Positions 46,200 through 58,647 of a stretch of 64,000 nt of DNA are shown piece after piece. The stretch spans positions 1-64,000 of the forward strand of contig NZ_FYDG01000007.1 in NCBI RefSeq assembly GCF_900187365.1, read 5' to 3'. Position 1 is the stretch's first letter. Each line of letters opens with the position of its first letter. The stretch is from Rhodoblastus acidophilus (GTDB taxonomy: Bacteria; Pseudomonadota; Alphaproteobacteria; Rhizobiales; Beijerinckiaceae). A program made the position numbers and the translations under genes. A model generated the notes under the pieces. The model was not told where the DNA came from. It saw only the letters and a list, made by a program, of their open reading frames with translations, and made no database searches.

Positions 46200-47375
46200 C
46201 TACCGCGTCAACTCGCGCATGGCCGCCTCCAGCCCCTCCAGCGTCAACGGGTGCATGCGATTTTCCATGATGCGCTGGATCATGCCGATCGACTGCGTAT
46301 ACGGCCAATGCGATTCCGGCGTCGGGTTGAGCCAGACGGCGTGCGGCCAGCATTGCAACGCCCGCTCCAGCCAGACTTTTCCCGCCTCCTCGTTGATATG
46401 CTCGACCGAGCCGCCCTCCATCACGATCTCATAGGGGCTCATGGCGGCGTCGCCGACGAAGATCAGCTTGTAGTCGTGCGGAAACGTGTGGAGCAGGTCC
46501 CAGGTGGAGGTCCGCTCGGCATGGCGGCGCTGGTTGGACTTCCACACGCCCTCGTAAAGGCAATTGTGGAAATAAAAGTGCTCCATGTGCTTGAATTCGC
46601 TGCGCGCGGCGGCGAACAGCTGCTCGACCAGGCTGACATGCCAGTCCATCGAGCCGCCAATGTCGAGCAGCAGCAGCACCTTGGCCGCATTGCGCCGCTC
46701 CGGGCGCAGTTTCAGGTCTAAAAATCCCTGGCGGGCGGTGGCGGAAATGGTGTTGTCGAGGTCGAGTTCCTCGGCCGCGCCGGTGCGCGCCAGCTTGCGC
46801 AGGCGGCGCAGCGCCAGCTTCATGTTACGCGGGCCCAGCTCCTCGTCGCCATCCAGATCCTTGAATTCGCGCTTGTCCCAAACCTTGACCGCGCGAAAAT
46901 TGCGGTTGCCGTCCTGGCCGATGCGAATGCCCTCGGGATTGTAGCCATAGGCGCCGAACGGCGACGTCCCGGCCGTGCCGATCCATTTATTGCCGCCCTG
47001 GTGGCGCGCCCTCTGCTCCCGCAAACGTTGTTTCAGCGTTTCAAACAGCTTGTCCCAGCCGAGCGCCTCGATCTGCTGTCTTTCCTCCTCGGTGAGGAAT
47101 TTTTCCGCCAGCTTGCGCAGCCAGTCCTCGGGGACGCCGGCGTGCGCGGAGAGGTCTTCGCCCGGCTCCAGCCCCTTGAACACGGTCGAGAACACGCGGT
47201 CGAACTTGTCGAGATTGCGCTCGTCCTTCACCAGCGCGGCGCGGGCGAGGAAGTAGAAATCCTCGACCGACTTCTGCGCGAGATCGTGCGCCAGCGCGTC
47301 GCACAAAGTGAGATATTCGCGCAGGGAAACCGGGACCTGGGCCTCGCGCAGGGCGGTGAAGAACGAGATCAGCAT
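46200..47375 (-). CDS. CoxE-like VWA-domain protein
   Basis: 391 residues, soluble. The N-terminal half is helical ([40 protein letters not shown]). The VWA domain at about 230-370 has the metal-binding motif DIGGSMDWH, a D-x-G-x-S form seen in this family rather than the strict D-x-S-x-S. Proteins of this type work with MoxR-type AAA+ ATPases in metal-insertion or maturation of enzymes. The matching ATPase gene lies 2.8 kb away on the other strand, separated by two porin-like genes. Confidence 0.9.
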   Translation of the reverse strand: MLISFFTALREAQVPVSLREYLTLCDALAHDLAQKSVEDFYFLARAALVKDERNLDKFDRVFSTVFKGLEPGEDLSAHAGVPEDWLRKLAEKFLTEEERQQIEALGWDKLFETLKQRLREQRARHQGGNKWIGTAGTSPFGAYGYNPEGIRIGQDGNRNFRAVKVWDKREFKDLDGDEELGPRNMKLALRRLRKLARTGAAEELDLDNTISATARQGFLDLKLRPERRNAAKVLLLLDIGGSMDWHVSLVEQLFAAARSEFKHMEHFYFHNCLYEGVWKSNQRRHAERTSTWDLLHTFPHDYKLIFVGDAAMSPYEIVMEGGSVEHINEEAGKVWLERALQCWPHAVWLNPTPESHWPYTQSIGMIQRIMENRMHPLTLEGLEAAMRELTR

Positions 47376-47444
47376 GACCGGATTATGCGCCCGAATCCGG
47401 CGAAACGAAACCGCCGGCGCGCGCCGCCGGCGGTTCGCGCGCGT

Positions 47445-48329
47445 TCAATATTTGGCGGCGACCGTCTTGGGCGCCTCGGGGTTCCACAGCGGAATCACCG
47501 TGCGCAGCCAGCCGCGGGTTTCGTAGGTGGGATAATTGGATTTGTAGACGTCGGTGGTCACGAACGCCTGGGTGACGATCGGGCCGAAATTGTAGCCGAG
47601 GAGGCCGCCGAGCGCGAACTGGCTCTGGTCCAGCCGGACCGTTCCGACGCCGCCGGCGACGCCGAACGTGTTGGAGCCGAAGCCCACGGCGCCGATTTCC
47701 CACTTGTCGATGGTCTTGGTCAGGCCGAGGTCGTAGATCAGCGCGTCGGAGTTTTTGCGCTGGGCGGGGGTCAGGCCGGACGCCTGATTGTCGCCGACGA
47801 TGTTGTAATGAATGTTGGCGGTCGCATTCCAGCCGTCGCCATGCCAGGCGAGTTCGAGCATTTCGTCGAGCGTCGTCTGATTGAAGGCGTCGCCGAACGA
47901 GCCGCCGCTGATGCCGATATAGGCGCCCTGCAGGAAGCCGATGCTGAAGCCGTTGCCCAGGCTCCAGTTGATCGAGCCGAACACGAACGGGTTGTAGAAG
48001 CCGGACTGATAGCCGCCGGCCGCGCGATTGTAGAAGCCCAGTTCAAGGACGGGTGCGGCGACGCCGAGTTCGATACGGCCGCCGGCGAGGGTCCAGGGCG
48101 TCGACCAGACGAGAACCGGGACGTCGAAATTGAAGTCGGCCGCGGCTCCGAAGCGTCTGTCGTTGCCGACGGCCGCCGCGAGATTGACGAAATAGACGCC
48201 TTCCGGCAGCGGCGTGGCGAGGTCGATGCCGGCGCGTTCGCCGGGCGGCGTGACGTAGCCCGCGAAGGCGGCGCCCGATACCGTAATGGCGCCGATGAGC
48301 GCGCCGGCAAATTTCGCGTTGAATTTCAT
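47445..48329 (-). CDS. Secreted beta-barrel-type protein, SphA/phenol-degradation transporter-like (copy 1)
   Basis: 294 residues with a signal peptide (MKFNAKFAGALIGAITVSGA, then AFA). The mature start YVTPPGERAGIDLATPLPEG and regular alternating aromatic/glycine strands suggest an outer-membrane barrel. It ends in TVAAKY. It resembles proteins annotated as meta-pathway phenol-degradation or SphA-type transporters, but I can only place it by general similarity. GGAGG lies 7 bases before the ATG. It is a paralogue of the next gene (shared start, middle WHGDGWNATAN and end). Confidence 0.8.
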   Translation of the reverse strand: MKFNAKFAGALIGAITVSGAAFAGYVTPPGERAGIDLATPLPEGVYFVNLAAAVGNDRRFGAAADFNFDVPVLVWSTPWTLAGGRIELGVAAPVLELGFYNRAAGGYQSGFYNPFVFGSINWSLGNGFSIGFLQGAYIGISGGSFGDAFNQTTLDEMLELAWHGDGWNATANIHYNIVGDNQASGLTPAQRKNSDALIYDLGLTKTIDKWEIGAVGFGSNTFGVAGGVGTVRLDQSQFALGGLLGYNFGPIVTQAFVTTDVYKSNYPTYETRGWLRTVIPLWNPEAPKTVAAKY

Positions 48330-48381
48330 CGTAATGTCCTCCGCATTCCGTAAATGTGCCGAGAGTTGTTTATGCAAATGT

Positions 48382-48400
48382 GTTCATTACGGATATGAAC
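48382..48400. promoter_or_regulatory. Possible operator upstream of porin-like copy 1
   Basis: GTTCAT (48382-48387) and ATGAAC (48395-48400) are perfect inverted half-sites separated by 7 bases, about 55-70 bases before the start codon in an AT-rich promoter region. The half-site spacing suits a dimeric regulator. No regulator is identified. Confidence 0.35.
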
Positions 48401-48772
48401 ATCGCACATTAAGTTAATTCATTGCTGTCAAACAAAGAAGTGGCGCCAAAAGCACAATCAGAACCAAATTAAAATGCGTAAAACACTTATGCAATTAAGT
48501 CGTAGATGCTTGGACTAAAGCATAGAAACGTCAAAGATGTTTATCGCCGTATTCAGAAAAATCCAGCAAAATAAGCATGTTGGTATCTGTGTGTCTCACT
48601 GCGGCGGTCGGGGTTGGCGTGACTGAGAGACGTCGGGACATTTTTCAGAATCCCCTGAGTTGTTGCTCATGAAAACGCGAGGTATGAACGAAAAAGCTGG
48701 AGACCGAATGAGCGCGGAAGCCGCCGAAAAGGGGAGGCGGCGTGCTTGCGGCGCGAAGGTCGGAAAAGCAAA

Positions 48773-48796
48773 GCGCCGGCGGAAAACCGCCGGCGC
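48773..48796 (-). terminator. Second of two tandem terminators after porin-like copy 2
   Basis: Perfect 10-base arms (GCGCCGGCGG and CCGCCGGCGC) around a 4-base loop. In the leftward direction the stem is followed by a T-rich TTTGCTTTTCC stretch. It acts as a backup to the hairpin at 48817-48840. Confidence 0.75.
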
Positions 48797-48816
48797 AAGA
48801 GGAGGGCAAAACAAAA

Positions 48817-48840
48817 CCGCCGATGGAGGGCCATCGGCGG
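48817..48840 (-). terminator. Intrinsic terminator of porin-like copy 2
   Basis: Perfect 10-base arms (CCGCCGATGG at 48817-48826 and CCATCGGCGG at 48831-48840) with a 4-base loop, followed leftward by TTTTGTTTTG. It starts about 47 bases after the stop codon. Two strong terminators in a row suggest a highly expressed gene. Confidence 0.85.
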
Positions 48841-48887
48841 TCGGGAATAAGCGGTCAGGCGCGCGGCCTGACCGGATGAGACGAATC

Positions 48888-49784
48888 TCAGTACTTGGCG
48901 ACGACGGCCTTCGGGGCTTCCGGGTTCCAGAGCGGAATGATCGTGCGCAGAACGCCACGGGTTTCCTTCTGGGCGTAACCCGAGGTGGTCACGTCGGAGG
49001 AGACGGTCGCCTGGGTGATGACCGGGCCGAAGTTGTAGCCGATCAAGCCGCCGAGCGCGAACTGCGACAGTTGGACATAGGAGGCGCCAGCAGCGCGGCG
49101 CGGCGTACCGACGTCGGTCGACCCGTAGCCGACGATGCCGATTTCCCACTTGCCCAGGGTCTTGGTCAGACCGAGGTCATAGTTGAAGTAGTCGGCGTTC
49201 TGCTTGGTCCAATAGCCGGCGGTGTCGTTGTCGCCGACGATGCCGTACATCAGGTTCGCGGTGGCGTTCCAGCCGTCGCCGTGCCAGGCGAGCGCGAGTT
49301 GCTGGTGGAACGTGGTCTGGTTCAGCGGGTCGCGAACCGCGATCACCCCGTTGTTGTCATAAACGTGGGTGCCGGTGATGCCGATGTAGGCGCCGGCGAG
49401 GTAGGACACGGAGAAGCCGTTGCCGAGGTTCCAGGCAATCTGGCCGGCGACGAAGGGGTTGTAGAGGCCGCGCTCGTAAATGCCGCCACGCGAGGAGGCG
49501 GAGATCACCGGAACGGCGCCGAGCAACTGGATGCGGCCGCCGAGAACGCTCCACGGGGTCGACCAGGCCAGGATCGGAACGTCATAGTCGAAGGCGTTGT
49601 CGGTGTTCGAACCGCGCCAGGAGCCGACCGAACCGATGTTGAGGAAGTACACGCCTTCGGGCAGCGGCGAGGCGAGGTCGAGACCGGCGCGTTCGCCGGG
49701 CGGGGTGACTGAGCCAGCCAGAGCGGCGCTCGAGAAGGCGACGGCGCCGAATGCCGCGGCGGCGAACTTAGCGGTGATTTTCAT
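48888..49784 (-). CDS. Secreted beta-barrel-type protein, SphA/phenol-degradation transporter-like (copy 2)
   Basis: 298 residues with a signal peptide (MKITAKFAAAAFGAVAFSSA, then ALA). The mature start is GSVTPPGERAGLDLASPLPE and the end is EAPKAVVAKY. The two copies share the N-terminal TPPGERAG block, FNPF/YNPF strand patterns, WHGDGWNATAN and LGGLLGYNFGP/LGGLIGYNFGP. GGGAGGGG lies upstream of the ATG at 49784. Double terminators suggest strong expression, as for a major outer-membrane protein. The substrate is unknown. Confidence 0.82.
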   Translation of the reverse strand: MKITAKFAAAAFGAVAFSSAALAGSVTPPGERAGLDLASPLPEGVYFLNIGSVGSWRGSNTDNAFDYDVPILAWSTPWSVLGGRIQLLGAVPVISASSRGGIYERGLYNPFVAGQIAWNLGNGFSVSYLAGAYIGITGTHVYDNNGVIAVRDPLNQTTFHQQLALAWHGDGWNATANLMYGIVGDNDTAGYWTKQNADYFNYDLGLTKTLGKWEIGIVGYGSTDVGTPRRAAGASYVQLSQFALGGLIGYNFGPVITQATVSSDVTTSGYAQKETRGVLRTIIPLWNPEAPKAVVAKY

Positions 49785-50180
49785 TTTGAATACCCCTCCC
49801 GAGGGCTTCAGTGACACATCAAATCATTTCGCCCGGTCGCCTATAGGTTGGCCGTTTGGCGTTACCGGGTGCTTCCGAGAGCTTCACAATAGTGCAGCCA
49901 TCTTGCGCAAAGAAGACGTTTCCGCCTCGATCCGACCGCTATTGGGCCAAAACGGGCCATTCTGGGACGGCTCGTTGTAGAAATGTCACAGAAAGTTCGC
50001 GCCAGAACCGCAATTACGCGTCGTTTCAGGCGCGCAATGCTCCGCAGTCTCCGCCTTTAGGATGAGATTTGCTTGTATTTCATGCCTTTCGCAAGAATCA
50101 CGGCCGGAGATTCGAGGCGTCCGCTTGCTCCCGCCATGTTGCGGCGCCACAATTGTCCGATCTTTACTGCGGAAGGCCCC
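49785..50180. other. Divergent promoter region between porin-like copy 2 and the MoxR gene
   Basis: 396 bases with no supported gene. It must contain promoters for the leftward porin-like gene and the rightward ATPase gene, but I cannot assign a confident -35/-10 pair. Composition is closer to average than in the upstream region of copy 1. Confidence 0.5.
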
Positions 50181-51026
50181 ATGCGCTTTACTGGATCGGA
50201 CAGCTATATCGCCACCCGCGACTTGCAGGTCGCCGTGAACGCCGCGCTCGCGCTCGAACGCCCGCTGCTGGTGAAGGGCGAACCGGGCACCGGAAAAACG
50301 GTGCTGGCGGAGGAGGTGGCGGCGGCGTTGGGCGCGCCGTTGCTGACTTGGCACATCAAGTCCACCACCAAGGCCCAGCAGGGCCTTTACGAATATGACG
50401 CGGTGTCGCGCCTGCGTGATTCGCAACTCGGCGATCCCCGAGTCGCCGACATCGGCGCCTATATCAAACGCGGCAAGCTTTGGGAGGCGTTCGATTCGGA
50501 GGCGCGCTCCGTCTTGCTGATCGACGAGATCGACAAGGCCGACATTGAATTTCCCAACGACCTGCTGCTCGAACTCGACCGCATGGAGTTTCACGTCTAC
50601 GAAACCGGCGCGACCGTGCGGGCGAAGCGGCGTCCCCTGGTCATCATCACCTCGAACAACGAGAAGGAGTTGCCCGACGCGTTCCTGCGGCGCTGCTTCT
50701 TCCACTACATCAAGTTTCCGGACCGCGAGACGATGGAGGCGATCGTCGCGGCGCATTTTCCCGATTTGAAGAACAATCTGGTGGAGGAGGCGCTGCGGTT
50801 GTTCTTTCAGATCCGCGAGGTTCCCGGCCTGAAGAAGAAGCCGTCCACCTCGGAATTGCTGGACTGGTTGAAGCTGCTGCTGTCGGAGGACATCACGCCC
50901 GAGCAATTGCGTGAGTCCGACCAGTCGAAACTGATTCCGCCGTTGCATGGCGCCCTGCTCAAGAATGAGCAGGACGTGCATATGTTTGAACGGCTGGCGT
51001 TTTTACACCGGCGGGAAAAAAGGTAG
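50181..51026 (+). CDS. MoxR-type AAA+ ATPase
   Basis: 281 residues from the ATG at 50181 (MRFTGSDSYIATRDLQVAVN), with GGAAGG just upstream. Walker A is GEPGTGKTVLAEEVA, Walker B SVLLIDEIDKADIEFPNDLL, sensor 1 IITSNNEKELPDAFLRRCFF, and a helical lid follows. MoxR ATPases act as chaperones with VWA-domain partners to mature metalloenzymes or complexes. The matching CoxE-like VWA gene is at 46200-47375 on the opposite strand. The frame is open upstream, but without a ribosome site. Confidence 0.93.
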   Translation: MRFTGSDSYIATRDLQVAVNAALALERPLLVKGEPGTGKTVLAEEVAAALGAPLLTWHIKSTTKAQQGLYEYDAVSRLRDSQLGDPRVADIGAYIKRGKLWEAFDSEARSVLLIDEIDKADIEFPNDLLLELDRMEFHVYETGATVRAKRRPLVIITSNNEKELPDAFLRRCFFHYIKFPDRETMEAIVAAHFPDLKNNLVEEALRLFFQIREVPGLKKKPSTSELLDWLKLLLSEDITPEQLRESDQSKLIPPLHGALLKNEQDVHMFERLAFLHRREKR

Positions 51027-51034
51027 CCCGCGCC

Positions 51035-51129
51035 GCCCCTCTCTCCGCACGTCGAAGATGAGGTGCTCGCGGCCACCCTTGGAAGCTCGCGGCGCGCCTT
51101 GGAAGCTCGCGGCGCGCTTGGAGAGGGGC
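51035..51129. repeat. 20-base tandem repeat within a long inverted repeat
   Basis: The unit CTTGGAAGCTCGCGGCGCGC is present twice in a row (51078-51097 and 51098-51117), with a partial third start. Flanking it are GCCCCTCTC (51035-51043) and its inverted copy GAGAGGGGC (51121-51129). It lies between the convergent ends of the MoxR gene and alaS and may act as a bidirectional terminator. Confidence 0.6.
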
Positions 51130-51132
51130 GCG

Positions 51133-53787
<2,655 letters not shown>

Positions 53788-53938
53788 GGAATGCACTCGA
53801 GCCCTTATGCCTTGTCGCCTTGCTCCGCCGCCGCTTAGGCGCATCGCGTTCACAAGGCAAGCGGCTCTATCTAATGGAGGGGCGCGGCCGAGTCGAGATC
53901 TCCCTGCGCCGCAGAGCGGCGCATCGTTGGCCCAGGAC

Positions 53939-53970
53939 GCGTGAACCTGCGCGTCCCGGCAGGTTCACGC
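53939..53970 (-). terminator. Hairpin after recA
   Basis: Perfect 12-base arms (GCGTGAACCTGC at 53939-53950 and GCAGGTTCACGC at 53959-53970) around an 8-base loop, about 42 bases after the recA stop. There is no T-run, so the hairpin is certain but terminator activity is not. Confidence 0.6.
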
Positions 53971-54011
53971 CGCAAAACAACGGGGGCGGCGGCAGGCGGC
54001 GGGCCGCCGGC

Positions 54012-55085
<1,074 letters not shown>

Positions 55086-55166
55086 CGGCCTGACCCTTCT
55101 GGCATGTTTGACGCGGCTCATGCAACCGCCGCAGGCTCAATGTACGTCCTTTGTTCTTATTTACAA

Positions 55167-55181
55167 GTTCTTTTTTTGTTC
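55167..55181 (-). promoter_or_regulatory. Alphaproteobacterial SOS (LexA) box of recA
   Basis: GTTC (55167-55170), exactly seven T, then GTTC (55178-55181), a perfect match to the alphaproteobacterial LexA site GTTC-N7-GTTC (GAAC-N7-GAAC read toward recA). It lies about 80 bases before the start codon. A third GTTC at 55153-55156 adds a 10-base-spaced half-site. Confidence 0.85.
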
Positions 55182-55261
55182 GCGTTCCCGGTTGTGGCGG
55201 AGCGACCGCGCGGTTGTCCCGCGCAGCTTGGGCAAGCCCGGAAATCCTCGTGTTGCGCGGG

Positions 55262-56071
55262 TCAGATCCGTAGCGTCAGGCATTTGGCCGCGCCTCCCGC
55301 CTTGATGAATTCGCCAAAGGGCAGCGCGACCGGCGTCAGGCCTTTCGCGCGCAATTTTTCGCGCAGAACCGGGCTGGCGTCGTTGAGCAGCAGCGAGTCG
55401 CCGAGGGCCACGGCGTTGCAGCAGAATTTCGCCGCATCCGATTCGTCCACCGCGATCCGCTGGTCCGGCGCCGCGCGCGCTTCGATCGCCGCGCGCGAAT
55501 CCTGATCGAACGCGCCCGGGAAATACAGCAGGACGCCCCCGGGCAGCGGGCAGAAGCAGGTGTCGAGGTGATAGAAGCGCGAGTCGATCAGGCGCAGCGG
55601 GATCGTCTCCCGGCCGAACGCCTGCGCCACGAGCGGCGCCACCGCCGCGTCGGAGCGGAAGCCGTGGCCGAGCCATATGACGTCGCGCGATTCGTCGAGC
55701 AGGGCGTCGCCGGCGCCCTCGAAACAGGTTTCGTGCGGCGGCGCGACCACCTCAAACCCGGCCTTTTCGAACCAGGAGCGGAAAAGTGGCTCCTCGCCGC
55801 GGCGCTGCGGGCAACGGAACCGGCTGAGCAGCGCGCGCGCGCCGATCACGAGGCCGGCGTTGGCGGTGAAAACGAGGTCGGGCAGTCCGGGGTGCGGCGC
55901 GATCAGGCTGACATCGGCCGCGCGCGCCAAGGCGTCTCGCAACGCCGTCCATTGCGCCCGCGCCGCTGCGGCGTCGGTGTGGCCGGTCTGTCCCTCCATC
56001 CAGGGGTTGATCACATAGGACACGCCGAAAAAGTCCGGCGGGCACATCAGAAAGTGCGGTCGGTTGGTCAC
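55262..56071 (-). CDS. Amidinohydrolase/amidinotransferase-family protein (DDAH-like)
   Basis: 269 residues from a GTG at 56071 (TNRPHFLMCPPDFFGVSYVI). The start is uncertain, and an ATG at 56170 would add 33 Arg-rich residues. Family features are INPWMEGQ, PDLVFTANAGLVIGARALLSRF, ETCFEGAGDALLDE, YHLDTCFCPLPGGVLL and the C-terminal catalytic cysteine in AGGAAKCLTLRI. Such enzymes hydrolyse dimethylarginine or arginine-like guanidino groups. The substrate cannot be fixed. It lies downstream of ahpF on the same strand, behind a strong hairpin. Confidence 0.83.
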   Translation of the reverse strand: MTNRPHFLMCPPDFFGVSYVINPWMEGQTGHTDAAAARAQWTALRDALARAADVSLIAPHPGLPDLVFTANAGLVIGARALLSRFRCPQRRGEEPLFRSWFEKAGFEVVAPPHETCFEGAGDALLDESRDVIWLGHGFRSDAAVAPLVAQAFGRETIPLRLIDSRFYHLDTCFCPLPGGVLLYFPGAFDQDSRAAIEARAAPDQRIAVDESDAAKFCCNAVALGDSLLLNDASPVLREKLRAKGLTPVALPFGEFIKAGGAAKCLTLRI

Positions 56072-56160
56072 TGGCGCTCGCTGGGGGCGTTCGATGTGCG
56101 GGAAAGGCGGCGATCGTCGCGCCGTCGTCCGACAGATGGGGCGCGCGCGCCAAAGATCAA

Positions 56161-56188
56161 GAGCCCGCAAACGGGCGTTTGCGGGCTC
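56161..56188 (-). terminator. Terminator-like hairpin after ahpF
   Basis: Perfect 12-base arms (GAGCCCGCAAAC at 56161-56172 and GTTTGCGGGCTC at 56177-56188) with a 4-base loop, 21 bases after the ahpF stop. Leftward it is followed by TTGATCTTTGG, a modest T-rich tail. It should separate ahpF from the amidinohydrolase gene. Confidence 0.75.
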
Positions 56189-56209
56189 GGTAGCGGAACG
56201 GCGCGACGA

Positions 56210-57781
56210 TCAGGCCGCTTCGGCCTGCGGCGCGAGACGGATGAGATGGTCGAAGGCCGAAAGCGCGGCCTTGGCGCCGTCGCCCATCGCGATGATGATC
56301 TGCTTGTAGGGCGAGGTCGTGCAGTCGCCCGCCGCGAACACGCCGGGCAGCGAGGTCGCGCCCTTCGCGTCCACTTCGATCTCCCCGCGCGGGCTGAGGG
56401 CGAGCGTTCCCTTCAGCCATTCGGTGTTGGGGACGAGGCCGATCTGCACGAAAATGCCTTCCAGATCCACACGATGCACCGCGCCGTCCTTGCGGTCCTT
56501 GTAGCTGAGGCCCACCACCTTGCCGCCGTCGCCGTGAACTTCGGTGGTCTGGGCGGACACCAGCACGTCGACGTTCTTCAGCGAGCGCAGCTTGACCTGC
56601 AACACCGCGTCGGCGCGCAACTGGGAGTCGAACTCGATCAGCGTGACATGGGCCACGATGCCGGCGAGGTCGATCGCCGCCTCGACGCCGGAATTGCCGC
56701 CGCCGATCACCGCCACGCGCTTGCCCTTGAACAGCGGGCCGTCGCAATGCGGGCAGTACGCCACGCCCTTGTTGCGATATTCCTGCTCGCCCGGCACGTT
56801 CATCGAGCGCCAGCGCGCGCCGGTGGAGAGAATCACCGTCTTGGCGGAGAGTGTGGCGCCGTTTTCCAGCTTCACGCCGACCAGACCGTCGGCGCCGGCG
56901 GGGATCAGGCGCGCCGCCTTCTGCAGGTTCATCACATCGACGTCATAATCCTTGACGTGCTGCTCCAGCGCCGCCGCCAGCTTGGGGCCTTCGGTGTGCG
57001 GGACGGAGACGAAATTCTCGATCGCCATGGTGTCGAGCACCTGGCCGCCGAACCGTTCGGCGACGACGCCGGTGGCGATGCCCTTTCGCGCCGCATAAAT
57101 GGCCGAGGCGGCGCCGGCCGGGCCGCCGCCGACCACCAGCACGTCGAACGGCTTCTTCTCGTTCAGCTTTTCGGCGGCTTTGGCGGAGGCGCCGACGTCG
57201 AGCTTGGCCAGGATTTCCTCAAAACCCATGCGGCCCTGGCCGAACGGCTGGCCGTTGAGGTAAATCGTCGGCACCGCCATGATTTTCCGCGCTTCGACCT
57301 CCGCCGGGAACAGCGCGCCGTCGATGGCGGTGTGGCGGACGTTGGGGTTGAGCGCCGACAGCAGGTTCAGAGCCTGCACCACATCCGGGCAGTTCTGGCA
57401 CGACAGCGAGAAGAAGGTCTCGAACACGTAGTCGCCCGCCAGCTCCCTGGCCTGCTGGATCGCCTCGGGCGATTCCTTGGCGGCATAGCCGCCGACATGC
57501 AGCAGCGCCAGGATCAGCGAGTTGAATTCATGGCCCATCGGCAGGCCGGCGAATCTTACACGCGGCGCTTCGCCTTCGCGGCCGATGCCGAAGCTGGGGA
57601 CGCGCGGGTCGGTCCCGTCGGTTTTCAGCGAAATCTTGTCGGACTGGGCGGCGACGTCCTCGAGCAGCGACCGCATCTCCTGGGACTTTTCGTCGGCCCC
57701 GAGGCTGGCCGTCAGGGCGATGGGGGAGACGATTCGCTCGAAATAGGCGCGCAATTGGCTCTTGATGGCGTCGTCCAACAT
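56210..57781 (-). CDS. ahpF: AhpF, alkyl hydroperoxide reductase flavoprotein
   Basis: 523 residues. The N-terminal double thioredoxin-like domain contains the CQNC redox pair ([16 protein letters not shown]). The FAD/NADH part has [19 protein letters not shown], the CPHC disulphide ([13 protein letters not shown]), [19 protein letters not shown] and [15 protein letters not shown]. AhpF passes electrons from NADH to AhpC. The ATG at 57781 follows AGGAG by 7 bases. It is downstream of ahpC on the same strand, with a strong hairpin between. Confidence 0.97.
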   Translation of the reverse strand: MLDDAIKSQLRAYFERIVSPIALTASLGADEKSQEMRSLLEDVAAQSDKISLKTDGTDPRVPSFGIGREGEAPRVRFAGLPMGHEFNSLILALLHVGGYAAKESPEAIQQARELAGDYVFETFFSLSCQNCPDVVQALNLLSALNPNVRHTAIDGALFPAEVEARKIMAVPTIYLNGQPFGQGRMGFEEILAKLDVGASAKAAEKLNEKKPFDVLVVGGGPAGAASAIYAARKGIATGVVAERFGGQVLDTMAIENFVSVPHTEGPKLAAALEQHVKDYDVDVMNLQKAARLIPAGADGLVGVKLENGATLSAKTVILSTGARWRSMNVPGEQEYRNKGVAYCPHCDGPLFKGKRVAVIGGGNSGVEAAIDLAGIVAHVTLIEFDSQLRADAVLQVKLRSLKNVDVLVSAQTTEVHGDGGKVVGLSYKDRKDGAVHRVDLEGIFVQIGLVPNTEWLKGTLALSPRGEIEVDAKGATSLPGVFAAGDCTTSPYKQIIIAMGDGAKAALSAFDHLIRLAPQAEAA

Positions 57782-57856
57782 CTTGGGGCTCCTGAAGTTC
57801 GCGGCGGGGGCTTGGCCCGGCGTGGGATCGCTTTTCTTGTCGCAATTTTTTGAAAA

Positions 57857-57880
57857 GGCCCCGGACCGTGGTCCGGGGCC
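57857..57880 (-). terminator. Terminator or attenuator between ahpC and ahpF
   Basis: Perfect 10-base arms (GGCCCCGGAC at 57857-57866 and GTCCGGGGCC at 57871-57880) with a 4-base loop, followed leftward by TTTTCAAAAAATTG. It lies 38 bases after the ahpC stop and would end or reduce transcription into ahpF. Confidence 0.8.
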
Positions 57881-57917
57881 AGCCGCAGCAGAGGGGGGAC
57901 TGCGGGGAGTTAGGAAA

Positions 57918-58481
57918 TCAGATCTTGCCGACCAGGTCGAGCGAGGGAGCCAGGGTCTTGGCGCCTTCCTGCCACTTGGCCGGGCAGACTTCGCCCGGGT
58001 GGGCGGCGACATACTGCACCGCCTTGATCTTGCGCAGCAGCTCCTTGGCGTCGCGGCCGACGCCGCCGGCGGAGACTTCCAGGATGGCGATCTTGCCCTC
58101 GGGATCGACCACGAAGGTGCCGCGGTCGGCGAGGCCGGCGTCCTCGATCAGCACGTCGAAGTTGCGGGAGATCGTGTGGGTGGGGTCGCCGACCATCGTG
58201 TAGTTGATCTTCTTGATGGCGGCGGAGGTGTCATGCCAGGCCTTGTGGCAGAAATGCGTGTCGGTCGAGACCGCGTAGATTTCCACGCCGAGCTTCTGGA
58301 ATTCGGCGTAGCTGTCGGCGAGATCTTCCAGCTCGGTCGGGCAAACGAAGGTGAAATCGGCCGGGTAGAAGAAGAAAACCGACCACTTGCCCTTCAGATC
58401 GGCGTCGGTCACGTCGATGAATTTGCCCTGCTTGAAGGCGGAAGCCTTGAAGGGCTTAACGGTCGTGTTGAGAAGAGACAT
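57918..58481 (-). CDS. ahpC: AhpC, 2-Cys peroxiredoxin
   Basis: 187 residues. The peroxidatic cysteine is in [16 protein letters not shown] and the resolving cysteine in [26 protein letters not shown] and [15 protein letters not shown] also fit AhpC. It reduces hydrogen peroxide and organic peroxides and is recycled by AhpF. The ATG at 58481 has GGAG 6 bases upstream. It is divergent from oxyR across a 166-base region, indicating direct OxyR control. Confidence 0.97.
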   Translation of the reverse strand: MSLLNTTVKPFKASAFKQGKFIDVTDADLKGKWSVFFFYPADFTFVCPTELEDLADSYAEFQKLGVEIYAVSTDTHFCHKAWHDTSAAIKKINYTMVGDPTHTISRNFDVLIEDAGLADRGTFVVDPEGKIAILEVSAGGVGRDAKELLRKIKAVQYVAAHPGEVCPAKWQEGAKTLAPSLDLVGKI

Positions 58482-58562
58482 CTGCGACTCCAGGAAATTT
58501 CTGTCCCGCCGTTCGGCTGGGGTCCGGCTTCCCGCCGGCAGACGCAACCTAGACAAGCCTCG

Positions 58563-58601
58563 TGATCGAGTAAAATGCAAAAAATAACTTTTAGTGATCG
58601 A
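58563..58601. promoter_or_regulatory. Candidate OxyR binding region between ahpC and oxyR
   Basis: The AT-rich block holds two copies of TGATCGA (58563-58569 and 58595-58601), 32 bases apart, or about three helical turns. A related GCGATTAG follows. This spacing suits a LysR-type tetramer. The region is shared by the divergent ahpC and oxyR genes. Confidence 0.5.
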
Positions 58602-58647
58602 AAAAAGCGATTAGACTGGCGCAAATTCCGTCAAAGTCTTGGTTCCC

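Larger units (their letters stand above)
48330..48887. other. Long intergenic region between the two porin-like genes
   Basis: No protein gene is supported. The part next to copy 1 (48330-48600) is strikingly AT-rich for this genome and should hold its promoter. It includes the inverted repeat at 48382-48400. The part next to copy 2 (48773-48840) holds two terminators. The stretch 48600-48770 is featureless to me. Confidence 0.6.

Noticed and set aside
48660-49712. A + strand frame opposite porin-like copy 2
   Set aside because: It is antisense to a gene with signal peptide, ribosome site and double terminator, and lacks features of its own.
53876-54011. A short gene between alaS and recA
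   Set aside because: The open frame there lacks a ribosome site and coincides with the recA 3' hairpin.
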